DNA of 25,396 bases from Bacillota bacterium (GTDB lineage: Bacteria > Bacillota > Clostridia > Lachnospirales > Lachnospiraceae), in assembly GCA_023415595.1 (NCBI GenBank), contig JAEZJW010000205.1:1-25396 (forward strand), in the 5' to 3' direction. A program made the translations under genes and the position numbers. The notes under the pieces are model-generated. The model was not told where the DNA came from and made no database searches. It saw nothing but the letters and a program-made list of their open reading frames with translations. Positions 15,374-23,242 of this stretch are shown one piece after another (the first letter of the stretch is position 1; each line of letters begins with the position of its first letter).

Positions 15374-15451
15374 ACTTTTATACTTATATTATATACCTAC
15401 TCCAGCATATCGAATTCATAATGTTAACATAATAATATTATAGTTACCTGA

Positions 15452-16459
15452 CTACTTCTTGGCCACGAAACATACCCAGTCTCCCATCCGATTTACCTCG
15501 AGGATTTGAAAACCATTCGACTTTAAAGCTTGTTCTACAGCTGTCTCCTTCGTATTGATGATGCCGGAGCTGATGAAGATTCCACCTGACTTCATATTTT
15601 CCCCGATGACCGCAGATAATGGGATGATCACATCTGCTAAGATATTCGCCACCACCAGATCAAAACGGTCCTTTCCTACCATGGAGCGAAAATCCGTATC
15701 TTCTATGATATTTCCCGTTACGAAATTAATCGCATCCCCGGAAGCACCTTCTGTCAGTCCCCTCTCATAGTCGATTTTCATCAGTTCAGCTGCCGGTATA
15801 CCATTCACACCAGAATTTTCGATTGCAGCTGCAGTAGCCAACGGATCGATATCGATACCGAGTACTCCACCGGCTCCAAGCTTTCTGGCGAGGATGGATA
15901 GAATTCCGCTTCCGCTGCCCGCATCCAGTACCGAATCACCTGTGTTCAGATGTTTCTTCAGGCTCAGGATACAGAGCTTCGTGGTCTCGTGTGCCCCGGT
16001 ACCGAAGGACGTTCCCGGGTCAATTTCTATGACCAGGTCCGATTCTTTGACCTCCGTCAGCTCCTCCCAGGTCGGCTTAATGACTATCGTATCATCGATA
16101 CGGAAGGGCTTGAAAAATTGTTTCCAGTTATTGATCCAGTTCTTATCCTCGGTATCGGATACCTCAAGCTTACCGCTACCGATCTCTATGAATTCCGACA
16201 GCTCCTTCAGTCCTTCCTCAATCTGTCTCAGAAGTGCCGGGATATCCTCGGCCGGATCCGTATAGAAGGTAATCACGGCTTTCCCGTCATCCTCCGGAAG
16301 CTCCGGCAGAAAATCTATAAATAGCTGCTTTCTCTCCTGCTCCGTGATCTGAATCTTATCACTGATCTCAATTCCTTCAATCCCAAGCTCCATCAGCAGA
16401 TCACTGACCAGATCGACTGCCTCAGAGGTTGTCTCCAGGGTAAATTTCGTCCATTTCAT
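15452..16459 (-). CDS. prmA: Ribosomal protein L11 methyltransferase PrmA
   Basis: PrmA trimethylates amino groups of ribosomal protein L11 using S-adenosylmethionine. The 335-residue protein has the small N-terminal L11-recognition domain (about 1-75), a linker, and a Rossmann methyltransferase domain with the PrmA-specific DPGTSFGTGAHETT (147-160), SAM motif LDAGSGSG (178-185), GIDIDPLA and the catalytic-loop VVANILADVI. The start follows GGAG about 7 nt upstream. It is the last gene of the hrcA-grpE-dnaK-dnaJ-prmA run and is followed by a strong terminator. The usual downstream partner rsmE is 6.8 kb away. Confidence 0.96.
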   Translation of the reverse strand: MKWTKFTLETTSEAVDLVSDLLMELGIEGIEISDKIQITEQERKQLFIDFLPELPEDDGKAVITFYTDPAEDIPALLRQIEEGLKELSEFIEIGSGKLEVSDTEDKNWINNWKQFFKPFRIDDTIVIKPTWEELTEVKESDLVIEIDPGTSFGTGAHETTKLCILSLKKHLNTGDSVLDAGSGSGILSILARKLGAGGVLGIDIDPLATAAAIENSGVNGIPAAELMKIDYERGLTEGASGDAINFVTGNIIEDTDFRSMVGKDRFDLVVANILADVIIPLSAVIGENMKSGGIFISSGIINTKETAVEQALKSNGFQILEVNRMGDWVCFVAKK

Positions 16460-16524
16460 ATTTGTTCTCCATTATATTTTTTTTACAGCCTAAAGTATTT
16501 CATCCATGCGTATAATAAGGTAAT

Positions 16525-16557
16525 GCCTCACGAATAGGATGCTCCAGTCCGTGAGGC
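16525..16557 (-). other. Intercistronic hairpin between dnaJ and prmA
   Basis: A perfect 8-bp stem GCCTCACG/CGTGAGGC with a 17-nt loop begins 13 nt after the dnaJ stop. No U-tract follows, so it is more likely an mRNA processing or stability element than a terminator. Confidence 0.55.
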
Positions 16558-16570
16558 TTATCAACATTTC

Positions 16571-17710
16571 TTATTTCCAGAACTTCTTCTTGCCCTTCTC
16601 TTTGTCTGTGTCCTCCTGGCTTTCGTCCCGTCTTCCGTTCATCGCATCATCAAATTTCTTCAATAAGTCCTTCTGTTCGGAGGTTAAGCCGGTAGGTATC
16701 TGTACCACCAGGGTAACATAATGGTCGCCTCTGACATTCTTATTCCTTAAGGTCGGCACACCCTTCTCCCTTAAACGGACCTTCGTATCGGTCTGGGTTC
16801 CGGGCTTTACATTATAGACAACATCACCGTCCACCGTACTAATCTTAATATCTCCGCCGAGTACTGCGGTTGCATAGGAAATCGGTGCAGTTGAGAAAAT
16901 ATCAAAATCCTGTCTCTGGAAGATCGGATGCCTGCTTACTTCTACATCCACCAGCAGATCGCCTCTCGGGCCTCCGTTAGTTCCAGGTTCGCCCTTTCCA
17001 CGGATTCTGACACTCTGGCCGTTATCAATTCCTGCTGGGATCGAAACCTTAATCTTCTTTCTGCTGGAGATAAAGCCGGTACCATAGCAATCCGGGCATT
17101 TATCCTTGATGATCTTACCTGACCCCTTACAATCGGGACAGGTCTGGACATTCCTTACCATACCGAACAGGGATTGCTGGGTATAGACCACCTGACCCTT
17201 ACCACCGCATTTATGACAGGTCTCTGCGCTGCTTCCGGGCTTCGCACCGCTGCCGTGACAGGTGTTACATTCATCCTTCAGATTCAGCTCCAGTTCCTTC
17301 TCCGTACCGAAGACAGCATTCTCAAAGGTAATTCTGACAGAGGTTCTGAGATTAGCTCCCTGCATCGGACCATTATTTGTCCGTCTGGAACGTCCGCCAA
17401 AAAGGTCTCCGAAGATATCGCCGAAGATGTCGCCCATATCAAAGCTGCTGAAATCAAAGCCTCCTGCACCACCGGCACCGCCTTCGAAGGCAGAGTGGCC
17501 GAATTGGTCATACTGTCTGCGCTTATCCGCATCGCTTAGTACTGCATAGGCTTCAGATGCTTCCTTGAATTTTGCTTCTGCTGTCGTATCCCCGGGATTG
17601 GTATCAGGATGGTACTTTTTCGCCAGTTGTCTGTATGCTTTTTTTAATTCCTCATCCGTCGCTGTCCTGCTGACACCTAAGACCTCATAATAATCTCTTT
17701 TATCCGCCAT
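16571..17710 (-). CDS. dnaJ: Molecular chaperone DnaJ (Hsp40)
   Basis: DnaJ delivers unfolded clients to DnaK and stimulates its ATPase. The 379-residue protein is a full type I Hsp40: J domain with HPD at 34-36, Gly/Phe-rich linker (about 75-112, GGAGGAGGFDF), a zinc region with four CxxCxGxG motifs (starting at C148, C165, C191 and C205) and C-terminal substrate-binding domains. I chose the ATG at 17710 (MADKRDYYEVLG), preceded by AAAGGTGAAGG; the GTG four codons upstream lies inside that ribosome binding site. It is 229 bp downstream of dnaK, with a strong hairpin in the gap, and belongs to the CIRCE-controlled operon. Confidence 0.97.
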   Translation of the reverse strand: MADKRDYYEVLGVSRTATDEELKKAYRQLAKKYHPDTNPGDTTAEAKFKEASEAYAVLSDADKRRQYDQFGHSAFEGGAGGAGGFDFSSFDMGDIFGDIFGDLFGGRSRRTNNGPMQGANLRTSVRITFENAVFGTEKELELNLKDECNTCHGSGAKPGSSAETCHKCGGKGQVVYTQQSLFGMVRNVQTCPDCKGSGKIIKDKCPDCYGTGFISSRKKIKVSIPAGIDNGQSVRIRGKGEPGTNGGPRGDLLVDVEVSRHPIFQRQDFDIFSTAPISYATAVLGGDIKISTVDGDVVYNVKPGTQTDTKVRLREKGVPTLRNKNVRGDHYVTLVVQIPTGLTSEQKDLLKKFDDAMNGRRDESQEDTDKEKGKKKFWK

Positions 17711-17871
17711 CTTATCCTTCACCTTTCATTGCTGCTGATTTCACTTTATCATAGGCAAATAGGCAGTCTGTAAGGACCACCTATCGTCAACCTTATTTAT
17801 CTGAAGAAACACGTTAGTGATTTCTTAAAATCCGCATACGCCTTCGCGCACATAAACTATCATAACGGAAC

Positions 17872-17920
17872 GGAAGGTATCCGTCAAGAATATCCGTTGT
17901 TTTCCTTACGGATGCCTTCC
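17872..17920 (-). other. Intercistronic hairpin between dnaK and dnaJ
   Basis: GGAAGG-T-ATCCGT (17872-17884) pairs with ACGGAT-G-CCTTCC (17908-17920): 13 positions with one T-G. On the minus-strand RNA that pair is A-C, an internal mismatch. The loop is 23 nt. No U-run follows, so I read it as a processing or stability structure within the operon mRNA. Confidence 0.55.
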
Positions 17921-17939
17921 ACCGTCATCATTCTATAAA

Positions 17940-19811
17940 TTAAACTTCTTTATAATCTCCGTCTACAACGTCTCCGTCATAGGTCTGGGAAGCTCCGTGG
18001 CTTCCTGCACCGGACATATCCGGGCCGGGTCCGCCTGCTCCGGCAGCACCGCTCTGCTCATACAGCTTCGCAAATAATGCCTGGGCATCATTCATCAGCT
18101 TTTCCTTCGCAGCCTTGATATCTGCAACCTCACCCTCGCTCATTACCTCAGGGTTGGATTTTTCAATCAGCTCCTTCAGTCTTGCCAGGTCAGCTTCAAC
18201 TGTGGACTTATCCTCGGCACTGACCTTATCGCCAACCTCACTCAGTGCCTTCTCCGTCTGGAATACCATGGAGTCCGCATCATTTCTGACATCCACCGCT
18301 TCCTTACGTCTCTTATCCTGAGCCTCAAATTCAGCAGCTTCTCTTACTGCCTTATCAATATCAGAATCGGAAAGGTTGGAGCTGGCGGTAATCGTAATAT
18401 GCTGCTCTCTGCCGGTTCCGAGATCCTTAGCGGATACATTTACGATACCGTTCGCATCGATATCGAAGGTAACCTCAATCTGAGGAACACCTCTCTTTGC
18501 CGGAGGAATTCCGTCCAGACGGAATTGTCCGAGACTCTTGTTGTCCTTCGCAAACTGTCTCTCACCCTGTACTACGTTAATATCAACCGCAGTCTGGTTA
18601 TCGGCAGCTGTGGAGAAGATCTGGCTCTTCTTCGTCGGAATGGTGGTATTTCTCTCAATCAGTCTGGTAGCTACGCCGCCGAGGGTCTCGATAGAGAGGG
18701 AAAGCGGGGTTACGTCAAGTAACAGGATGTCACCTGCACCTGCGTCGCCTGCCAGCTTACCACCCTGGATGGAAGCACCAATTGCTACACATTCATCCGG
18801 GTTCAGAGTCTTGCTGGGTTCCTGGCCGGTTAACTGTCTAACCTTATCCACTACGGAAATCATACGGGTGGATCCACCGACTAACAGTACTTTCTTCAGG
18901 TCTGAAGTGGAGATACCGGCATCTCTTAAGGCATTCTGTACCGGAACTACGGTTCTCTCTACCAGGTCATGGGTTAATTCATCGAATTTCGCTCTGGTCA
19001 GATTCATATCAAAATGCTTCGGACCATCTGCGGTTGCTGTGATGAAAGGAAGATTAATATTACTTGTGGTTGCGGAGGATAATTCCTTCTTCGCCTTCTC
19101 CGCTGCTTCCTTCAATCTCTGTAATGCCATCTTATCCAGGGACAGATCCACACCGTCGGACTTCTTGAATTCATCGATCATAAATCTTACGATTCTGTCG
19201 TCGAAGTCGTCACCGCCAAGATGGTTATCACCGGAGGTAGCTAAAACCTCGATTACTCCGTCACCGATCTCGATGATGGATACGTCGAAGGTACCGCCGC
19301 CAAGGTCATATACCATGATCTTCTGCTCGTGCTCGTTATCAAGGCCGTAAGCCAATGCTGCAGCTGTAGGCTCGTTAATGATACGTTTTACATCCAGACC
19401 TGCAATCTTGCCTGCATCCTTGGTTGCCTGTCTCTGAGCATCGTTGAAATATGCAGGAACCGTGATAACAGCTTCGGTAACCTTCTCTCCCAGATAGCTT
19501 TCTGCATCTGCCTTCAGCTTCTGAAGGATCATTGCAGAGATTTCCTGGGGTGAAAATCTCTTATCGTCAATCTTCACACGATAATCGGTTCCCATATGTC
19601 TCTTGATGGATGAAATGGTCTTATCGGAATTAGTAACCGCCTGACGCTTTGCAGGCTCACCAACCAAACGATCTCCTGTCTTTGTAAATGCTACTACGGA
19701 AGGGGTGGTTCTGGCACCCTCGGTATTAGCGATAACAACTGGCTTTCCGCCTTCCATTACGGCAACACATGAATTTGTGGTACCTAAATCAATTCCTATG
19801 ATTTTTCCCAT
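17940..19811 (-). CDS. dnaK: Molecular chaperone DnaK (Hsp70)
   Basis: The central ATP-dependent foldase of the heat-shock operon. The 623-residue protein has the nucleotide-binding domain with GIDLGTTNS (5-13), VPAYFNDAQRQATKDAGKIAGL, INEPTAAALAYG and YDLGGGTFDVSI. The inter-domain linker is DILLLDVTPLSLSIET, followed by the substrate-binding domain, helical lid and a Gly-rich tail ending DYKEV. The segment between GEPAKRQA and RFSPQEISAMIL is short, lacking the insert found in Gram-negative DnaK, which supports a Gram-positive host. AGGAGG precedes the ATG. It lies 84 bp downstream of grpE and is transcribed from the hrcA promoter. Confidence 0.99.
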   Translation of the reverse strand: MGKIIGIDLGTTNSCVAVMEGGKPVVIANTEGARTTPSVVAFTKTGDRLVGEPAKRQAVTNSDKTISSIKRHMGTDYRVKIDDKRFSPQEISAMILQKLKADAESYLGEKVTEAVITVPAYFNDAQRQATKDAGKIAGLDVKRIINEPTAAALAYGLDNEHEQKIMVYDLGGGTFDVSIIEIGDGVIEVLATSGDNHLGGDDFDDRIVRFMIDEFKKSDGVDLSLDKMALQRLKEAAEKAKKELSSATTSNINLPFITATADGPKHFDMNLTRAKFDELTHDLVERTVVPVQNALRDAGISTSDLKKVLLVGGSTRMISVVDKVRQLTGQEPSKTLNPDECVAIGASIQGGKLAGDAGAGDILLLDVTPLSLSIETLGGVATRLIERNTTIPTKKSQIFSTAADNQTAVDINVVQGERQFAKDNKSLGQFRLDGIPPAKRGVPQIEVTFDIDANGIVNVSAKDLGTGREQHITITASSNLSDSDIDKAVREAAEFEAQDKRRKEAVDVRNDADSMVFQTEKALSEVGDKVSAEDKSTVEADLARLKELIEKSNPEVMSEGEVADIKAAKEKLMNDAQALFAKLYEQSGAAGAGGPGPDMSGAGSHGASQTYDGDVVDGDYKEV

Positions 19812-19865
19812 AATATTTTCCTCCTATATGATATATTGTTGATTCTTGATATGAATAATCTTATG

Positions 19866-19895
19866 GGCCTACCGGGCTATGATACCCGAATGGCC
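19866..19895 (-). other. Intercistronic hairpin between grpE and dnaK
   Basis: Directly after the grpE stop, GGCC pairs with GGCC at the base and CGGG with CCCG above a 3x3 internal loop (19866-19895), with an 8-nt apical loop. No U-tract follows. Confidence 0.5.
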
Positions 19896-20567
19896 TTAGT
19901 TAACTACCTTCACCATACTGTGTCTGACAACAATGTCACGGTAGATATATCCCTTTTGGAATTCATCGGAGATGATGTTCTCACCCATGGTTTCGTCCTC
20001 TCCGTGCATTACGGCGTTATGAAGAGCGGGATCAAACTCCTTGCCAACCGCTTCAATCTGCTTTACACCGATCTCTTCCAGTGAATTCGTCATCTGCTTA
20101 TAGATCAGTTCCATTCCCTGGGCAAAGGCATTTTCCTTATCCTTATCGGTAAGGGCTCCTAAGCCACGCTCAAAATTATCTATGATAGGCAGAAGCTTCT
20201 CAATGATGCTTTTCACGCCGATGTCATACATCTGGCTTTTTTCCTTCTCAGTACGTTTACGGAAATTATCAAATTCGGCCATGTTTCTCATCAGACGATC
20301 CGACAATTCCTCTATTTTTGCATCCTTTGCAGCCAGCTCCTTATTCTTACCGCTCTTAAAAAAGGATTTCCCCTGCTTTGCCGGTTTTCCGTCAGCATCA
20401 GCATCAGCAGCAGCTTCTATATCATCCTCAGAGTAAATGCTGTTCTCCTCCATCTCTAAGTCTTCTGTTGACTCCTCAGCTTCTGCATCTGATATGGTTT
20501 CCTCAAATAATGCATCCTGATCGTCTGCATTCACCTGATCCTCCATAGTCTCCTTCGTTCTGTCCAT
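19896..20567 (-). CDS. grpE: Nucleotide exchange factor GrpE
   Basis: GrpE releases ADP from DnaK and acts as a thermosensor. From the start chosen here the protein has 223 residues: an acidic, low-complexity N-terminal part (Asp/Glu/Ala-rich), a long coiled-coil stretch around LAAKDAKIEELSDRLMRNMA leading to the signature FDNFRKRTEKEK, and the C-terminal beta domain with the GRPE signature region around FDPALHNAVMH. The frame is open up to 20669. I prefer the ATG at 20567 because AAGGAG lies 9 nt upstream; a GTG at 20633 also has a fair site (AAAGGTGG, 7 nt), while the ATG at 20669 has none. The N-terminus is therefore uncertain. Confidence 0.95.
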   Translation of the reverse strand: MDRTKETMEDQVNADDQDALFEETISDAEAEESTEDLEMEENSIYSEDDIEAAADADADGKPAKQGKSFFKSGKNKELAAKDAKIEELSDRLMRNMAEFDNFRKRTEKEKSQMYDIGVKSIIEKLLPIIDNFERGLGALTDKDKENAFAQGMELIYKQMTNSLEEIGVKQIEAVGKEFDPALHNAVMHGEDETMGENIISDEFQKGYIYRDIVVRHSMVKVVN

Positions 20568-20690
20568 TCGATTTCTCTCCTTTTCCATAGCTGCTTTTAT
20601 TACCTCTATCGTCTTATCGGAATCCTCTAACACACACAATCCACCTTTCTGATCCTGTGTTATACTCATTTATTTATCTATTCTGAATAG

Positions 20691-21719
20691 TCACTTTTTC
20701 TTAAAGATATCATCCAGCTGGGACATTAAGGTCTGAAGTGTACTTACCACTTTCTCATAATTCATTCTTTTCGGACCGATAATACCTACCTTGCCGTAGA
20801 CACCCTCTTCTATTTCGTAGGTTGCCGTTACGACCGAGCAGTCCTTCATGGCTTCCACCGGAGTCTCATCACCGATATAAACCTGAATTCCCCTGCTATC
20901 CTTATCTTCTATCTTATCCTGGATCAGCTCTGTTAGCATCTTCTTCTCTTCCAGGGTATATAATAATTCAGAAACCTTATCCTTATCACTGAGCTCGGGA
21001 TATTTTAAGATATTCGTCGTTCCGGAGGTAAAGATCTCTATGTCATCCTCTTCGGATACTGCCTGCATGATCGCATCCAGAATGTCGTTCACGATGGTCC
21101 TGTAATCTCCGGCCTGTTCCTTCATCTTCGTAATCACCGGGAGGTTGATCTCTGCCAGATCCAGACCCTGCAGGAAGGTATTCAGAACAATATTCAGCTT
21201 TAAGATGGTTTCCTTATTTAAGGATGCTGTTACATGAATTATTTTATTCTTGACAATGTTGCGTTCAAATACAATGACCGCCAGCAGCTGATCATCCTCC
21301 AGTTCGGTCAGCTGGACGAACTTTACTTTCTTCTTATATTGAGGTGTTGTTACCATCGTTGTATAATTCGTATTGACTGCCAGCATCTTCGCAACCTGTT
21401 GAAGTATATTCTCCAGTTTATCTGCTTTCTCTAACAGCAGCACCTTCATATCCTCAACTTCTTTGATTTTATCCTTGAGCAGGAGGTCAACATAAAGGCG
21501 GTAACCTTTATCAGAAGGAATACGTCCTGCCGAGGTATGGGGCTGAATGATATAGCCCAGCTCCTCCAGATCCGACATTTCGTTCCGGATCGTAGCAGAG
21601 CTCAAATTAAGGTCGGTATATTTGGATATCGTCCTTGAACCGACAGGCTCCCCTGTTTCCAGGTAGTTTTTTATGATTGCCTGAAGAATTATTAATTTTC
21701 TTTCGTCCAGTTCCTGCAT
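20691..21719 (-). CDS. hrcA: Heat-inducible transcription repressor HrcA
   Basis: HrcA binds CIRCE operators and, helped by GroEL, represses the dnaK and groE operons at normal temperature. The 342-residue protein has an N-terminal winged helix (ERKLIILQAIIKNYLETGEPVGSR... then LSSATIRNEMSDLEELGYI and SAGRIPSDKGYRLYVD), a GAF-like middle domain and the C-terminal GVYGKVGIIGPKRMNYEKVV region, all typical of the family and of normal length. GAGGTG lies just before the ATG. It is the first gene of the operon and sits directly behind its own CIRCE element, giving autoregulation. Confidence 0.98.
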   Translation of the reverse strand: MQELDERKLIILQAIIKNYLETGEPVGSRTISKYTDLNLSSATIRNEMSDLEELGYIIQPHTSAGRIPSDKGYRLYVDLLLKDKIKEVEDMKVLLLEKADKLENILQQVAKMLAVNTNYTTMVTTPQYKKKVKFVQLTELEDDQLLAVIVFERNIVKNKIIHVTASLNKETILKLNIVLNTFLQGLDLAEINLPVITKMKEQAGDYRTIVNDILDAIMQAVSEEDDIEIFTSGTTNILKYPELSDKDKVSELLYTLEEKKMLTELIQDKIEDKDSRGIQVYIGDETPVEAMKDCSVVTATYEIEEGVYGKVGIIGPKRMNYEKVVSTLQTLMSQLDDIFKKK

Positions 21720-21762
21720 AATTCACCTCGATCCGAAATAGCAGCCTTGTCATTTCTCGTTA

Positions 21763-21789
21763 TTAGCACTCACTTAGGTGGAGTGCTAA
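21763..21789. promoter_or_regulatory. CIRCE operator (HrcA binding site)
   Basis: A perfect 9-bp inverted repeat TTAGCACTC - 9 bp - GAGTGCTAA, identical to the consensus. It lies just downstream of the -10 element of the hrcA promoter, so HrcA binding would block initiation or clearance for the whole heat-shock operon. Confidence 0.98.
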
Positions 21790-21800
21790 CATCTAGTTAT

Positions 21801-21829
21801 AAAATAGCACTATCAGATTCGTTTGTCAA
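21801..21829 (-). promoter_or_regulatory. Promoter of hrcA-grpE-dnaK-dnaJ-prmA
   Basis: On the minus strand TTGACA (21824-21829), a 17-bp spacer and TATTTT (21801-21806). It is immediately upstream of CIRCE and is a vegetative-sigma type promoter as expected for HrcA-controlled operons. Confidence 0.85.
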
Positions 21830-21886
21830 GGATATTTTCAAAGAAAATTTCGTATTTACTTAAGCTAGAAAGAATGAAAATGCATC

Positions 21887-21911
21887 AAAAAAGCTCCGCT
21901 TTCTGCGGAGC
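21887..21911 (-). terminator. Intrinsic terminator of lepA-hemW
   Basis: Minus-strand GCTCCGC, a 5-nt loop, GCGGAGC, then six T. It is about 70 bp after the hemW stop and about 60 bp upstream of the hrcA promoter, so it insulates the heat-shock operon. A second small hairpin (TGCAT/ATGCA, about 21952-21969) lies between it and hemW. Confidence 0.9.
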
Positions 21912-21980
21912 CTTCTTCAAAATTTATTGATAACGGAGCTAGTCGAGGCCATGCATAAAATATCATGCACCCACATAATG

Positions 21981-23237
21981 CTAATCCAGTAAAAACTCCG
22001 CTAATACCTGATTGCTGACATCAATTCCGTATTCCGTCAGGTAAAGCAAACCCTTGCCTTCTTCCAGTAAGCCCTTGGTTTTTAAGTCCGCGATTACTTT
22101 CCCGTATATCGTCTCAATCTCCTGTCCGAATTTTCTGTGGAACTCTTCCCTGCTTATTCCCTCCGTCAGCCGTAAACCCAGAAACATGTATTCCTCCATT
22201 TGTTCCTTCCGGCTTAAATCCTGCAGCTCTCTCCTGATTCCCAGAATATCCCGAAGTGGTGTTGTTTGTTCCTGTGTTTCAGAATCTATTGGTTCATTTT
22301 CTAATCCTTTACACGACATCGTGCATACTTCTATATATTCTTCCAACTCAGCCGTATTATGAAACCTGGTATACTTAAGGCAGGAGGAGGCTCCAAGTCC
22401 AAGACCCAGATAAGGAATGCCGGTCCAGTAGCCCAGATTGTGCCTACATTCATATCCCTTCCTGGAATAGTTCGATATTTCATATCTGTGATATCCATAG
22501 TCCTTCAGGATTTCCTTAGTTCTCGCATACATCAGCCTGTCCGTCTCTTCCTCCGGAAGCTGGTCTTCTTCCGGGTTTCCCTCTCCATAACGATCATAGA
22601 ATGGGGTGCCTTCTTCAATAATCAGGCTGTAGGCTGAAATATGCTCCGGTTTTAACTCGGCTATCCTCTTCAGTGTGATCTCCCAATCCTGTAAGGTCTG
22701 TCCCGGCAGAGCTGACATCAGGTCCACATTTATGTTATCAAAGCCTATGCTTCTGGCCAGGGAATAGTTCTCAAGAAATTGTTCATAGTCATGAATTCTT
22801 CCCAGAAGCTTTAGTTCATGATCAAGAGTGGATTGGAGCCCGAAGCTGATCCGGTTAATTCCGGCCTCCCGGTAGGTCATTAACTTATCATGATCCACTG
22901 TCCCCGGATTCACCTCAATAGTAATCTCCGGTACCTCCTCACCGTCCGCCAGTACAAATACCTCCCGAACAGTAGCCAGGATTTCCTTCAGGTATCCTGC
23001 AGCCACACTGGAGGGAGTACCTCCGCCGATGAAGATTGACACGACCCGGTATCCGTCCATTCTCCCTTCATAGCTTCTGATTTCCTCCCGCAAAGCTTCA
23101 AAATATCGCTCTTTAACCAATTCCCCGGACGGAGCGGATATAAAATCGCAATAATCGCACTTCTTCACGCAGAACGGGATATGGATATAAAGTTCAAGCG
23201 GGGTATACTCCTGTTTTTTAGTAATCATATTATTCAT
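21981..23237 (-). CDS. hemW: Radical SAM heme chaperone HemW
   Basis: A coproporphyrinogen-oxidase-like radical SAM protein; characterised HemW proteins bind heme and deliver it to target enzymes. The 418 residues include the [4Fe-4S] cysteines CVKKCDYC (C23, C27, C30), IFIGGGTPS, EVNPGT, NRISFGLQS, YSLIIEEGTPF and the C-terminal HemN_C-like domain from LSRKEQMEEYMFLGLRL. It is longer than most (about 380), mainly through a linker of some 35 residues after TAELEEYIE. Only 5 nt separate it from the lepA stop and no Shine-Dalgarno sequence is evident, so translation is probably coupled to lepA. ATG at 23228 is an alternative start. Confidence 0.94.
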   Translation of the reverse strand: MNNMITKKQEYTPLELYIHIPFCVKKCDYCDFISAPSGELVKERYFEALREEIRSYEGRMDGYRVVSIFIGGGTPSSVAAGYLKEILATVREVFVLADGEEVPEITIEVNPGTVDHDKLMTYREAGINRISFGLQSTLDHELKLLGRIHDYEQFLENYSLARSIGFDNINVDLMSALPGQTLQDWEITLKRIAELKPEHISAYSLIIEEGTPFYDRYGEGNPEEDQLPEEETDRLMYARTKEILKDYGYHRYEISNYSRKGYECRHNLGYWTGIPYLGLGLGASSCLKYTRFHNTAELEEYIEVCTMSCKGLENEPIDSETQEQTTPLRDILGIRRELQDLSRKEQMEEYMFLGLRLTEGISREEFHRKFGQEIETIYGKVIADLKTKGLLEEGKGLLYLTEYGIDVSNQVLAEFLLD

Positions 23238-23242
23238 ATTTT

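Noticed and set aside
20568..20669. Longer grpE starting at the ATG at 20669
   Set aside because: There is no Shine-Dalgarno sequence before it, while the ATG at 20567 has AAGGAG at 9 nt; kept only as an alternative.
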